Source of the DNA: an uncultured bacterium
GTDB lineage: Bacteria > Actinomycetota > Coriobacteriia > Coriobacteriales > Coriobacteriaceae
Assembly (NCBI GenBank): GCA_905214425.1
Contig: CAJMLY010000001.1
Span: forward strand, 62,001 to 126,000
DNA: 64,000 nt
Reading direction: 5' to 3'
Below the pieces are notes generated by a model. That model searched no databases. It saw nothing but the letters and a program-made list of their open reading frames with translations, and was not told where the DNA came from. The position numbers and the translations under genes are program-made. Positions 10,357 to 18,877 of the stretch are shown one piece after another. Numbering within the stretch: position 1 is the stretch's first letter; each line of letters opens with the position of its first letter.

Positions 10357-10846
10357 CACCATCAACCGCGTGATCGTCCCGGGCACCTTCGATCCCATCA
10401 CGTTTGGCCATATCGATGTGATCCGCCGCGCCCGCCGCATCTTTCCCAGCGTGATCGTCGCTGTTGCCGAGTCGCAGGGTAAAAACGGTGTGGGCACCAC
10501 GTTTACGCTCGATGAGCGCGTGGCGCTGGCCCGCGAGGCGCTCGGCGATATCGACGGCGTCGAGGTCCTGCCCTTTACCGGCCTGCTGGTCGACTTCGCT
10601 CGTGAGCAGGGGGCGGGTGCCGTGGTCAAGGGCCTGCGCGCCATGACCGACTTTGAGTACGAGCTGCAGCAGGCCGACCTCAACTATCGCTTGGATAACG
10701 AGCTGGAGTCCATCTTTGTCATGAGCGCGCCGCAGTACGGCTATATCTCGAGCTCGGTTGTTCGCCAGATCGCCTCGCTCGGCAGCGATGTATCGACGTT
10801 TGTCCCGTCCAACGTGGTCGAAGCGCTCAAACATCGCTTTTCGTGA
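10349..10846 (+). CDS. coaD: Pantetheine-phosphate adenylyltransferase
   Basis: CoaD makes dephospho-CoA from 4'-phosphopantetheine and ATP, the penultimate step of CoA synthesis. The 165-residue product contains GTFDPITFGHIDVIRRA (T/HxGH nucleotidyltransferase motif, about residues 11-27), VVKGLRAMTDFEYE and the C-terminal SSSVVRQIAS motif. The start is ATG 10349 with AGGAGG 4 bases upstream. The frame is open further upstream inside rsmD, but nothing before this ATG resembles the family. Confidence 0.96.
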   Translation: MSDTINRVIVPGTFDPITFGHIDVIRRARRIFPSVIVAVAESQGKNGVGTTFTLDERVALAREALGDIDGVEVLPFTGLLVDFAREQGAGAVVKGLRAMTDFEYELQQADLNYRLDNELESIFVMSAPQYGYISSSVVRQIASLGSDVSTFVPSNVVEALKHRFS

Positions 10847-10914
10847 CGTTTCTTATTGCCTGGTGGCATGTGGTAAACTAGCACGATGATATGTTACCTA
10901 TGAAAGGAGACCGG

Positions 10915-11412
10915 ATGCCGGGCGAGAATTTTCCTGGCGATAGGATCGTCAGCTTGGTCGATGAGCTCGAAGGGCTGATCGAGGAAGCCAAGCCGCCTTT
11001 CGGCAAGAACGCTCAGTTCAAGGTCATCGACGCCGACGTGTTTTTCAACATCCTCGACGAGATCCGCATGAGCTATCCCGAGGAGTGGCAGAAGTCCCGC
11101 CGTATCCTTAAGGAGCGCGAGGAGCTTATGGCTTCCGCCGCCGCTCAGGCCGATTCCATCATCGCTGACGCTCAGCAGCAGGCCCTCACCATTGCCGGTG
11201 AGCAGGAGATCGTCCGCTTAGCGCAGCAGCAGGCCGACGACATCCGCGATCGTGCCCAGCAGTACGAGCGCGAGACGCGTTATGCTGCCGAGGACTACGC
11301 AGAGCAGGTCTTTACGCACCTGGAGGAGAACCTCAAGAGCCTGACCGGCACCGTTACCCGTTGCCGTCAGCAGCTCAACGAGGGTGCCGCCCAACAGAAT
11401 GGTCAGTGGTAA
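10915..11412 (+). CDS. SepIVA/DivIVA-like coiled-coil protein
   Basis: A 165-residue soluble protein with no catalytic motif. Residues 5-60 form a short conserved N-terminal part (VDELEGLIEEAKPPFGKN, FFNILDEIRMSYPEEW). Residues 60-150 are a continuous Gln/Ala/Glu-rich coiled coil. Architecture and position between coaD and the DUF177-rpmF pair match actinobacterial SepIVA (often annotated only as ATPase or hypothetical), a DivIVA-type septation factor. The family call is inference from pattern and gene order. The start is ATG 10915, behind AAAGGAGA; the ATG at 10891 precedes that site. The stop overlaps the next ATG. Confidence 0.65.
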   Translation: MPGENFPGDRIVSLVDELEGLIEEAKPPFGKNAQFKVIDADVFFNILDEIRMSYPEEWQKSRRILKEREELMASAAAQADSIIADAQQQALTIAGEQEIVRLAQQQADDIRDRAQQYERETRYAAEDYAEQVFTHLEENLKSLTGTVTRCRQQLNEGAAQQNGQW

Positions 11413-11966
11413 TGGCTGAGTTCCCGAGCGTTACCGTCGATCTTTCCGAGCAGCTCGAGTTTCCTGGAGATTCGTATCCGCTGACCGGTAAGGTCGATGT
11501 CGCCACCTACACGGTGGGCGAGAAGGAGTACCAGCTTCAGGACGGCATCGACTACGACGTTGTCTTTACCAATGCCGGTACCGGTGTCTTGCTCACGGGC
11601 ATGGTCCGCGCGCACGCCACCGGCGAGTGCGATCGTTGCTTGGAGCCCGCCTCGTTTGATATCGCCGGCGAGATCGAGGAGTTCTACCTCTTTGAGGAAC
11701 CCGAGGATCCCGAGGCCTACGAGGACGGCTACGAGCTCCTGGGTGAGGACCGTATCGTCGATCTGGGTGAGCCCATCAATGACGCGGTCGTTATGGACAC
11801 TCCGTTTGTGGTGCTCTGCAAGCCCGATTGCCGTGGTCTGTGCCCCACATGCGGTTGCAATCTCAACGTCGAGCAATGCGATTGCGCCGCCCAGGCAGAG
11901 GCAGAATGGGCCGCTGCCACGGAAAATCCATTTGCAGCATTGAAGAATCTCAAGCTCGATGAGTAA
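11412..11966 (+). CDS. DUF177 / YceD family protein (23S rRNA accumulation)
   Basis: A 184-residue DUF177 protein. YceD-family members are needed for normal 23S rRNA accumulation in E. coli and plants and are nearly always encoded just before rpmF, as here (64 bases). The family's central segment is present (ATGECDRCLEPASFDI, about residues 70-85), as is a C-terminal cysteine cluster CKPDCRGLCPTCGCNL that probably binds zinc. An ATG overlapping the stop of the preceding gene (TAATG) indicates coupling. The molecular mechanism of the family is unclear. Confidence 0.88.
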   Translation: MAEFPSVTVDLSEQLEFPGDSYPLTGKVDVATYTVGEKEYQLQDGIDYDVVFTNAGTGVLLTGMVRAHATGECDRCLEPASFDIAGEIEEFYLFEEPEDPEAYEDGYELLGEDRIVDLGEPINDAVVMDTPFVVLCKPDCRGLCPTCGCNLNVEQCDCAAQAEAEWAAATENPFAALKNLKLDE

Positions 11967-12030
11967 AACTGTGGTAGTATCGCTACTTGCGCGTAATCGC
12001 CACACTGGATAGTTCATAAGGAAGGTCACT

Positions 12031-12210
12031 ATGCCCGTACCTAAACAAAAGCAGGGTCGTATCCGCACTCACACCCGTCGTTCCGCCAACATGAAGATCT
12101 CGGCTGCGGCTCAGTCCACGTGCCCCCGTTGCGGCGCTGTCAAGCTTCCGCACCACGTGTGCCCCAGCTGCGGTTTCTACAAGGATCGCGAGGTTATCGT
12201 TACCGAGTAA
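12031..12210 (+). CDS. rpmF: 50S ribosomal protein L32
   Basis: A 59-residue basic protein. It starts MPVPKQKQGRIRTHTRRS and has the zinc-ribbon CPRCG ... CPSCG (C-x2-C x10 C-x2-C) typical of zinc-binding L32. The start is ATG 12031 behind AAGGAAG. The L32 fold and zinc motif are complete. It follows DUF177, the usual partner, and is closed by a terminator at 12251. Confidence 0.97.
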   Translation: MPVPKQKQGRIRTHTRRSANMKISAAAQSTCPRCGAVKLPHHVCPSCGFYKDREVIVTE

Positions 12211-12250
12211 CGGTATACTCTGGATGCGATGCCGTTCCAAATGGAACCAC

Positions 12251-12281
12251 AATGGCCGGCTCAATGAGTCGGCCATTTTTG
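12251..12281 (+). terminator. Terminator after rpmF
   Basis: AATGGCCG and CGGCCATT arms followed by TTT; it separates rpmF from plsX. Confidence 0.8.
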
Positions 12282-12297
12282 TATAAGGAGCATGTTT

Positions 12298-13317
12298 ATG
12301 AGTAACGTTCGCGTTTGTGTAGACGTTGTGGGCGGAGACGAGAAACCTCAGGTTGTTCTCGATGGTATCGAGGCCGCGCTTGCCGCCGATCCCGATATCG
12401 AGGTCTTGGCAGCTGGCCCCGCCGAAATCGTCAACCCCTTTGCCGCCTCCCATGCGCGCGTCGAGGCCCTGGAGGCACCGGACGTTATCGCCATGGATGA
12501 CGATCCCATTCGCGCCGTGATGACCAAACGCAAGTCTTCGATCGTGCTGTCGTGCCGCGCCATCAAGAAGGGAAATGCGGATGCGTTTTTCTCTGCCGGC
12601 TCGACCGGTGCCATGACCGCTGCTGCAACCGCCTACGTCACGCCGTTTAGATATATGGCCGAAGGCAAGAAACAGCCGGTGCGTCCCTGTCTGACCAATG
12701 CGCTGCCCAATCGCGCCGGCGGTCTGACGGTGCTGTGCGATATGGGCGCCAACCCCGATGTCGAGGTCGACGACATGGTGCGTTTTGCCCAGATGGGTAG
12801 CGCCTATGCCCGCGTCGTCCTGGGCATCGAGCATCCCCGCGTGGGCCTGCTTGGTAACGGCACCGAGGACGAGAAGGGCTCCAACTTTACCAAGGCCTGC
12901 TTCCCGGCCATGAAAGCCGCCGTTCCCGGCTTTGTTGGTAACTGTGAGGGAACGGACATCACCTCCGGTAACTTCGATGTCGTCGTTGCCGATGGCATGT
13001 CGGGCAATATTGCGCTCAAGGCCACCGAGGGCGCTGCCAAGTTTTTGCTGCAGGAACTCAAGGGTGCCTTTATGTCTTCGCTTGGCACCAAGATCGCCGC
13101 GCTGCTCATTAAAAAGCAGATGCGCGAGATAAAGGCCAAGCTTTCGGGCGACGCCAAGGGTGGCGCGATTCTTTTGGGCCTGCGCGGCGTGGTCCTGATC
13201 GGCCATGGCGCCACATCGGTCGAGGCTGTTAAAAACGGTACGCTCGCGGCGGCCGAAGCCGTGCGCGCCGGGCTGGTCGAGAATGTCGCCAACTCCATGG
13301 ACGGCATCGTTTTATAA
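12298..13317 (+). CDS. plsX: Phosphate acyltransferase PlsX
   Basis: PlsX converts acyl-ACP to acyl-phosphate, the donor for PlsY in phospholipid synthesis. The 339-residue product begins with VRVCVDVVGGDEKPQVVLDG (family: DxMGGD; here DVVGGD) and has SAGSTGAMTAAA, LCDMGANPD, LLGNGTEDEKGS and DGMSGNIALKATEG, all diagnostic. The start is ATG 12298, 7 bases after AAGGAG; the ATG at 12292 is only one base from that site. It is followed by acpP, the ACP whose acyl chains it uses, with a palindrome between them at 13374. Confidence 0.95.
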   Translation: MSNVRVCVDVVGGDEKPQVVLDGIEAALAADPDIEVLAAGPAEIVNPFAASHARVEALEAPDVIAMDDDPIRAVMTKRKSSIVLSCRAIKKGNADAFFSAGSTGAMTAAATAYVTPFRYMAEGKKQPVRPCLTNALPNRAGGLTVLCDMGANPDVEVDDMVRFAQMGSAYARVVLGIEHPRVGLLGNGTEDEKGSNFTKACFPAMKAAVPGFVGNCEGTDITSGNFDVVVADGMSGNIALKATEGAAKFLLQELKGAFMSSLGTKIAALLIKKQMREIKAKLSGDAKGGAILLGLRGVVLIGHGATSVEAVKNGTLAAAEAVRAGLVENVANSMDGIVL

Positions 13318-13373
13318 CAGCGGTGTTATGCGTCTCGGGGCGTGCGTCGTGGGGTAGAATCAGAACCATGTCT

Positions 13374-13395
13374 TGGTACCGCCCGGGCGGTACCA
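13374..13395. promoter_or_regulatory. Perfect 22-bp palindrome between plsX and acpP
   Basis: Each half reads TGGTACCGCCC, so the 22 bases are fully self-complementary. They lie 57 bases after plsX and 37 before acpP. Smaller inverted repeats flank and overlap it (ACCA/TTGGT upstream, TACCA/TGGTA downstream), giving alternative hairpins. CTTTT follows. It could be an attenuator, a weak terminator or an operator. Confidence 0.6.
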
Positions 13396-13431
13396 TTCTT
13401 TTGGTATTCATGCACTATGAGAGGAAGCGCT

Positions 13432-13674
13432 ATGGATCGCTCCGAAATCTTCGACAAGATCGCCGAAGTCGCTGCTGACGTTCTGGGCGTCGATGTTGCC
13501 GAAATTAGCGATGAGACCACCTTTGACGACCTCGATGCCAACTCGCTCGAGCGCCTGCAGCTGGTTACGGCTATCGAGGACGAGTTCAACCTTGAGATCG
13601 ATGACGAGACCCTGCTCTCGCTCAACTCTGTCGCCGACGCCGTCGACGCTATCGAAAACGCCAGGGAGGCCTAG
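13432..13674 (+). CDS. acpP: Acyl carrier protein
   Basis: An 80-residue acidic carrier protein of fatty acid synthesis. The phosphopantetheine serine is Ser38 in DDLDANSLERLQL; the usual DSL is NSL here. Helix II VTAIEDEFNLEIDDETL follows as in true ACPs. The start is ATG 13432 with GAGGAAG upstream; the frame runs back to 13342, but that part is non-conserved leader. It lies between plsX and rnc, an order typical of many bacteria. Confidence 0.93.
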   Translation: MDRSEIFDKIAEVAADVLGVDVAEISDETTFDDLDANSLERLQLVTAIEDEFNLEIDDETLLSLNSVADAVDAIENAREA

Positions 13675-13677
13675 GTC

Positions 13678-14403
13678 TTGGCTTTGTCTGAACGACTTAC
13701 GCGCGCCCAGGAAATCCTGGGCCACGAGTTCAATAATAAGGTGCTGCTGCGCGCGGCCCTTACGCATCCCTCGGCAGTCGAGGGCCAGCCGGTTTCTGCC
13801 AGCTATGAGCGCCTTGAGTTCTTGGGCGATTCCATTTTGGGCGCTGTGGTCGCACGCTCCCTGTTTGAGTCCTATCCGGAGTTTGACGAGGGCAAGCTCA
13901 CGCGCCTGAAGGTGTCGCTTGTCTCGGGCGCTACGCTGTCCGAGGTTTCTCACGAGCTGGGCATCGACGACATCATCATCTTTGGTGCCTCCGAGACCGG
14001 TACCGGTGCGCGCGGCCTGCATTCGGCCCTCGAGAACGTTTATGAGTCGCTCGTGGGCGCGCTGTACCTGGATGCCGGCTGGGACGTTGCGGCGGAGTTC
14101 ATTCACCGTACGCTTAAGCCGCATTTGGCTTCCGAGCGTGCCGAGCATCCTGCGAACCCCAAGTCGTTTTTGCAGGAGTGCGTGCAAGCCGACGGTCACG
14201 AACCCCCGGCGTACAAGCTCGTTGGCTCCGAGGGCCCGGCGCATGCGCCCACCTTTACCGCCGTGGTGTTGATCGATGGTATTCGTCAGGGACGCGGCTC
14301 CGGCTCCTCAAAGAAGGAAGCCGAGGGAGCCGCCGCGCTCGAAGCGCTCGACCGCATGGGTTACACCACCAACGGCGTGATTCTGAACAAGAAGCACGTG
14401 TAA
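13678..14403 (+). CDS. rnc: Ribonuclease III
   Basis: RNase III cleaves double-stranded RNA, including the 30S rRNA precursor. The 241-residue protein has the catalytic signature ERLEFLGDSILGAVVA (about residues 44-59), ENVYESLVGALYLD with the second acidic cluster, and a C-terminal double-stranded RNA-binding domain (PKSFLQECVQ to about 230) with SGSSKKEAEGAAALEAL. It starts with TTG three bases after the acpP stop. smc follows 10 bases downstream. Confidence 0.96.
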   Translation: MALSERLTRAQEILGHEFNNKVLLRAALTHPSAVEGQPVSASYERLEFLGDSILGAVVARSLFESYPEFDEGKLTRLKVSLVSGATLSEVSHELGIDDIIIFGASETGTGARGLHSALENVYESLVGALYLDAGWDVAAEFIHRTLKPHLASERAEHPANPKSFLQECVQADGHEPPAYKLVGSEGPAHAPTFTAVVLIDGIRQGRGSGSSKKEAEGAAALEALDRMGYTTNGVILNKKHV

Positions 14404-14413
14404 GCGAGGAACC

Positions 14414-17400
14414 GTGTATCTCAAGTCCCTCACGCTCAAAGGGTTCAAGTCGTTTGCCGACCGCGCCCATATGACGTTTGAGCCGGGCCTGACCGTCATC
14501 GTCGGTCCCAACGGCTCGGGAAAATCGAACATCTCTGACTCGATTCTGTGGGTCCTGGGTGAGCAGAGCGCCAAGCAACTGCGCGGCCAGGCCATGGAGG
14601 ATGTCATTTTCTCGGGCTCGTCAGCGCGCAAGCCGGTGGGTGTCGCCGAGGTCACGCTGGTGCTCGATAACTCGGACCATATGCTGCCTGTCGATTTTGA
14701 CGAGGTCGCCATCACCCGTCGCATGTATCGCTCGGGCGAAAGCGAGTACCTCATCAACTCGAGTCCGTGCCGCCTGATGGACATTCAGGACATCCTGCAC
14801 GATTCGGGCCTGGGCAAGGATACGCATTCCATTATTAGCCAGGGCAAGCTCGACGCCATTTTGCAGAGCCGCCCCGAGGAGCGCCGCGCCCTCATCGAGG
14901 AGGCCGCCGGCATCTCCAAGCACAAGCGCCGCAAGGAGCGTGCGCTCAAAAAGATTAAGTCGATGGACGAGCACCTGACGCGTGCCCGCGACATCAATAA
15001 GGAAATCGCCCGTCAGCTGCGACCGCTGGAGCGTCAGGTCGATCGCGCGCGCAAGTACAAAGAGCTGTCCTCGCGCGCGAACGAGCTTACGCAGATGCTG
15101 GCCGTTGACGAGCTGCGTTCGCTGCAGTCGCAGTGGAACGACCTGGAGAGCCGCTCCAAGGAAGGTGCCGCCGAGCTGGAGCTTGCGCAGTACCGCTTGG
15201 GCGAAAAGGAGCGCGAGCTCGAGAAGCTTCAGGTCATGCTCGAGGAAAAGGGCCTGTTTGTGGGCGATCTGGGCGAGCAGCGCCGCCATATGCAAGACGT
15301 GGTCGGTCGCATTAACTCCGATATGCGCCTGCTCGAGGAAAAGGGCCACAACATGGTGTCGCGCCTGTCCGACATGCGTGGCCAGATCTCGAGCTCCGAG
15401 CATCAGCGTCGTCGCGTGGTCGAGGAGCTCGAGGACGCACGTGCGCAGCTTGAGGAAGTGACCGGCGCGCATATGCAGGCCCAGGAGGACGTTGACGCCG
15501 CCGGTCCTGCCGCCGCCGAGCTCCACGAGCGCCGCGTGGCGCTCGATAATCAGATTTCGCAGCTCACGCGCGAGCAGCGCGATGTGCAGCGTGTAGCCGA
15601 TAACGCCGCGCTCGAGCTCGCCAAGGTGAAGGACTCGCTGAGCAATGCCGAGGTCGAGGATAACATGTATGCCTCGCGCCTGGAGCAGATTGACGAGCAG
15701 CTCGAGGAGGTCACGGCCTCGCTCGAGAGCCGTCGCGACCGCGCCGAGGAGCTTGAGGGCGCTCTTGAGGAAGCGCGCCAGGCTCAGGTCGATGCGCGTG
15801 AGGCCGCCGAGGCGGCACGCGCGGCCCTGAAGGACCTGCGTGCCCGCGAGAGTGAGGCGCGCAACAAGTTATCCGAGGTGCGCTCGGAGCTTGCCAGCCA
15901 AAAGAAACTCGATGCCCGCATGGCTGACAGCTCGCCGCTGGTGAGCCGTCTGGTGGGTGCGCTGGGCGATGATGTCTCGGGTCGTCTGGGCGACGTGCTC
16001 GAGGCCCCGCGCGAGCTTGAGGGCTTGGTTGAGCAATTGCTCGCCGGCGATATTGATGCGCTGCTGTTCGACGATACGTCCGCGCTTGAGCGTGCCGGTC
16101 GTGCCGCTCTGGACCAGAAGAAGGCTTCGGGCGAGGCGCTGCTGGTGGCGCGCGGCGTGAGCGGCTCTACCGCCGCTGAGGGCGCTGCCGGTACCCGTCT
16201 GGTTGATCGTCTGTCCGTGCGCGCAGGCTACGGTCCCGTCGTTGAGGCGCTGCTCGGCGGTTATTACGTCGTGGACGATCTTTCTGCCGCGCTGGCTGCG
16301 CCTGTCGTTGACGGTGTGACCTATGTGACTCCCGATGGCGCCCGCGTAAGCTGTGGCGGCCTGGTGCGTGTGGGCCTCGATGCCGGCGAGGCGTCGGGTG
16401 CTCTGGAGCGTAAGCGTCGCATTCGCGAGCTGGAGGGGCTTGAGCCCGATTTGGCCGCTGTGTTTGAGCATGTGTCGGATCAGGTCATCGAGGCCAATGC
16501 GGCCGTTGAGGAAGCGCGTGCCGCTGAGGGCGATGCCGCCGGCGAGATCGCCCGTCTTGAGGGCGAGCGCCGCTCGCTGCTCTCCGAGATCGGCCGCTTG
16601 GAGCAAAGCGCCAACAATGCCGAGGTCGAGCGCGTGCGCATCTCCAAGCGCCGCGAGCAGGCCTCCGAAGCCGTTCGCGCTGCGCGCCCGCGGGTTGATG
16701 AGCTCACCCGTTCGCGTGACGAGGCCCGCGCGCAGGCAAGCGATCTGGGCTTGCAGATTGCCGAGGCCAACGACGAACTCGACCGCGTTCGCCGTGACGA
16801 TTCCGAGGCTGCCGGTAAGCTCGCCGATGCCAAGGTCCGCCTGGCTCAGACGAGCGAGCGTCTGCGTTCGCTGAAGGGCCGTGTGCCTGACCTGGAGCAT
16901 CGCCTGGAGGGCATCGACCGCCGTATCCGCGGAACACGCCAGGCCTCGCGCTCGCTCGAGTTGCTGCGCCTGCGCGTCGATCCCATGCACGAGCGCTATT
17001 CGGCCCTGCTGGAGCGCGCGTCGGATTGGGCCGCGCGCTTGCGTGACCAGGCTTCGCTCGAGGAGGCGGACTCGGCCTCGCTCAAGAAGACCATTGAGGA
17101 TGCCAAGGCAGAGGTTGCCCGCGCTAAGGAGCGAGTCGATACCGCCTCCGCCACGCAAAACGAGTTCAAGGTCGCGCGTGGCAAGCTCGAGGTGCAGGTA
17201 GAGGCCGCCATTAAGGCCATTACCGCCGATGGCACCACGGTACTCGAGGAAGCGCTCATGCTTCCGGCGCCCACGGACCGCGATGCCGCCGAGCGCGAAC
17301 TCAACCAGCTTGTGCGCCAGATCAACAACCTTGGTCCCGTTAACCAAGTTGCCATGGAGGAGTACGAGCAGCTCAAGCGCCGCGCCGATTACATCGAGGA

Positions 17401-17950
17401 GCAGCTGGCCGATCTGGAGAGCGCGCGCAAGGCGCTCACCAAGATCACGGTGGCCATTGATCGCAAGATGCGGAAGGCCTTCCTGGTGACGTTTGAGAAG
17501 GTTGACGCGAACTTCCGCGAGATCTTCGCTATGCTCTTCCCGGGCGGTCAGGCTCATCTGGAGATGACCGATCCCGAGCATCCTGCCGAGACGGGTATCG
17601 AGGTCGTGGCGCAACCGCGCGGCAAGCGCATCACCAAGATGATGCTCATGTCGGGCGGCGAGAAGAGTCTGACGGCGCTCGCCCTGCTCTTTGCCGTGTA
17701 TCGCACGCGTACGGTGCCGTTCTATGTGCTGGACGAGGTCGAGGCGGCACTTGATGACGCCAACCTGTCCAAGCTCATCGGTGCCCTCGATGTGCTGCGT
17801 TCCGACACGCAGCTCTTGGTCATTTCGCATCAGCGCCGTACTATGGAGGACGCTGACGTTCTCTATGGCGTCTCGATGCAAGCCGACGGCGTTAGCCGCG
17901 TCGTCTCGCAAAAACTCGATCGCGAAACCGGAAAGGTCGTGAATGCATAA
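14414..17950 (+). CDS. smc: Chromosome segregation ATPase SMC
   Basis: SMC forms the condensin that organises the chromosome. The 1178-residue protein has Walker A GPNGSGKSNISDSILWV near residue 33, two long coiled coils (about 165-500 and 660-1010), a hinge between them (about residues 510-655, including VVEALLGGYYVVDD), the ABC signature LMSGGEKSLTALALL and Walker B/D-loop VLDEVEAALDDANL. Length and order are standard. It starts with GTG; its last base overlaps the first base of the ftsY start codon. The partner genes scpA and scpB are not in the window. Confidence 0.97.
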   Translation: MYLKSLTLKGFKSFADRAHMTFEPGLTVIVGPNGSGKSNISDSILWVLGEQSAKQLRGQAMEDVIFSGSSARKPVGVAEVTLVLDNSDHMLPVDFDEVAITRRMYRSGESEYLINSSPCRLMDIQDILHDSGLGKDTHSIISQGKLDAILQSRPEERRALIEEAAGISKHKRRKERALKKIKSMDEHLTRARDINKEIARQLRPLERQVDRARKYKELSSRANELTQMLAVDELRSLQSQWNDLESRSKEGAAELELAQYRLGEKERELEKLQVMLEEKGLFVGDLGEQRRHMQDVVGRINSDMRLLEEKGHNMVSRLSDMRGQISSSEHQRRRVVEELEDARAQLEEVTGAHMQAQEDVDAAGPAAAELHERRVALDNQISQLTREQRDVQRVADNAALELAKVKDSLSNAEVEDNMYASRLEQIDEQLEEVTASLESRRDRAEELEGALEEARQAQVDAREAAEAARAALKDLRARESEARNKLSEVRSELASQKKLDARMADSSPLVSRLVGALGDDVSGRLGDVLEAPRELEGLVEQLLAGDIDALLFDDTSALERAGRAALDQKKASGEALLVARGVSGSTAAEGAAGTRLVDRLSVRAGYGPVVEALLGGYYVVDDLSAALAAPVVDGVTYVTPDGARVSCGGLVRVGLDAGEASGALERKRRIRELEGLEPDLAAVFEHVSDQVIEANAAVEEARAAEGDAAGEIARLEGERRSLLSEIGRLEQSANNAEVERVRISKRREQASEAVRAARPRVDELTRSRDEARAQASDLGLQIAEANDELDRVRRDDSEAAGKLADAKVRLAQTSERLRSLKGRVPDLEHRLEGIDRRIRGTRQASRSLELLRLRVDPMHERYSALLERASDWAARLRDQASLEEADSASLKKTIEDAKAEVARAKERVDTASATQNEFKVARGKLEVQVEAAIKAITADGTTVLEEALMLPAPTDRDAAERELNQLVRQINNLGPVNQVAMEEYEQLKRRADYIEEQLADLESARKALTKITVAIDRKMRKAFLVTFEKVDANFREIFAMLFPGGQAHLEMTDPEHPAETGIEVVAQPRGKRITKMMLMSGGEKSLTALALLFAVYRTRTVPFYVLDEVEAALDDANLSKLIGALDVLRSDTQLLVISHQRRTMEDADVLYGVSMQADGVSRVVSQKLDRETGKVVNA

Positions 17951-18867
17951 TGGGATTCTTCGATGTTCTCTCGCGCGGACTTGAGCGCAGCCGCGAGGCC
18001 CTCAACGAGGTCTTCTACTTTGGCGGCGAGGTCGACGAGGATTTTTGGGAGGACCTGGAGGACACCCTCGTCATGGGTGACATGGGCGCCGAGGTCGCCA
18101 TCAAGGTTTCCGATGATCTGCGCGATGCCGCGGCTAAGAAGAACCTCAAGACTGCCCCGCAACTCCGTCGCGCCTTGGCCGAGCAGCTCGAGCAGCACTT
18201 TGTGCCCATCGAGCACGATCCGTTCTCCGATACGCCGAGCTGCGTGCTGTTTGTGGGCATTAACGGTGCCGGCAAGACCACGACGGTCGGTAAGATTGCG
18301 AGCGCCATGGCTGCCCGCGGCAAGAACGTGGTGATCGGTTCGGCCGACACCTTCCGCGCCGCCGCCATCGAGCAGCTCGATGTGTGGGGCCAGCGCGCCG
18401 GCGTCCCCGTCATTAAGCGCGATCGCGGCTCCGATCCGGCTAGTGTGTGCTATGACGTGCTCGACGAGGCCGATAAGCGCGGCAGCGACCTGGTGCTTAT
18501 CGATACCGCCGGCCGTCTGCACACGAGCCCCGAGCTCATGCGCGAGCTCGCCAAGGTGGTCAATGTGACGCGTAAGCGCGCCGCCAATATGGCCGCCGGT
18601 CCCATGCCGGTCTCGGTCGTGCTTGTGATCGATGCCGCCACTGGCCAAAACGGTCTGAACCAGGCGCTCGAGTTTAACGAGGCGCTTGGCCTGGACGGTA
18701 TTATCATGACAAAGCTCGACGGCACGGCAAAGGGCGGTATCGCCATGGCCGTGGCCGAGAAGCTCAAGCTTCCCATCCTGCGCATCGGCGTGGGCGAGCA
18801 GGTCGATGACCTGCAGGAGTTTAATGCCAAAGATTTCTGCCGCGCCCTGGTGGGCGAGTCCAACTAA
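17950..18867 (+). CDS. ftsY: Signal recognition particle receptor FtsY
   Basis: FtsY is the SRP receptor GTPase that delivers ribosome-nascent chain complexes to the translocon. The 305-residue protein is the compact NG form without the long acidic A domain. It has the N domain (GFFDVLSRGLERSREAL), G1 GINGAGKTTTVGKIA, DTFRAAAIEQL, DTAGRLHTSPELM and TKLDGTAKGG. Immediately downstream is ffh, its SRP partner, with 10 bases between them. Confidence 0.96.
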   Translation: MGFFDVLSRGLERSREALNEVFYFGGEVDEDFWEDLEDTLVMGDMGAEVAIKVSDDLRDAAAKKNLKTAPQLRRALAEQLEQHFVPIEHDPFSDTPSCVLFVGINGAGKTTTVGKIASAMAARGKNVVIGSADTFRAAAIEQLDVWGQRAGVPVIKRDRGSDPASVCYDVLDEADKRGSDLVLIDTAGRLHTSPELMRELAKVVNVTRKRAANMAAGPMPVSVVLVIDAATGQNGLNQALEFNEALGLDGIIMTKLDGTAKGGIAMAVAEKLKLPILRIGVGEQVDDLQEFNAKDFCRALVGESN

Positions 18868-18877
18868 GGAGTGACTA

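Noticed and set aside
13374..13420. GGTACCGC before acpP read as a T-box core
   Set aside because: There is no stem I, no AG bulge and no specifier region in the 114-base gap, so it is not a T-box.
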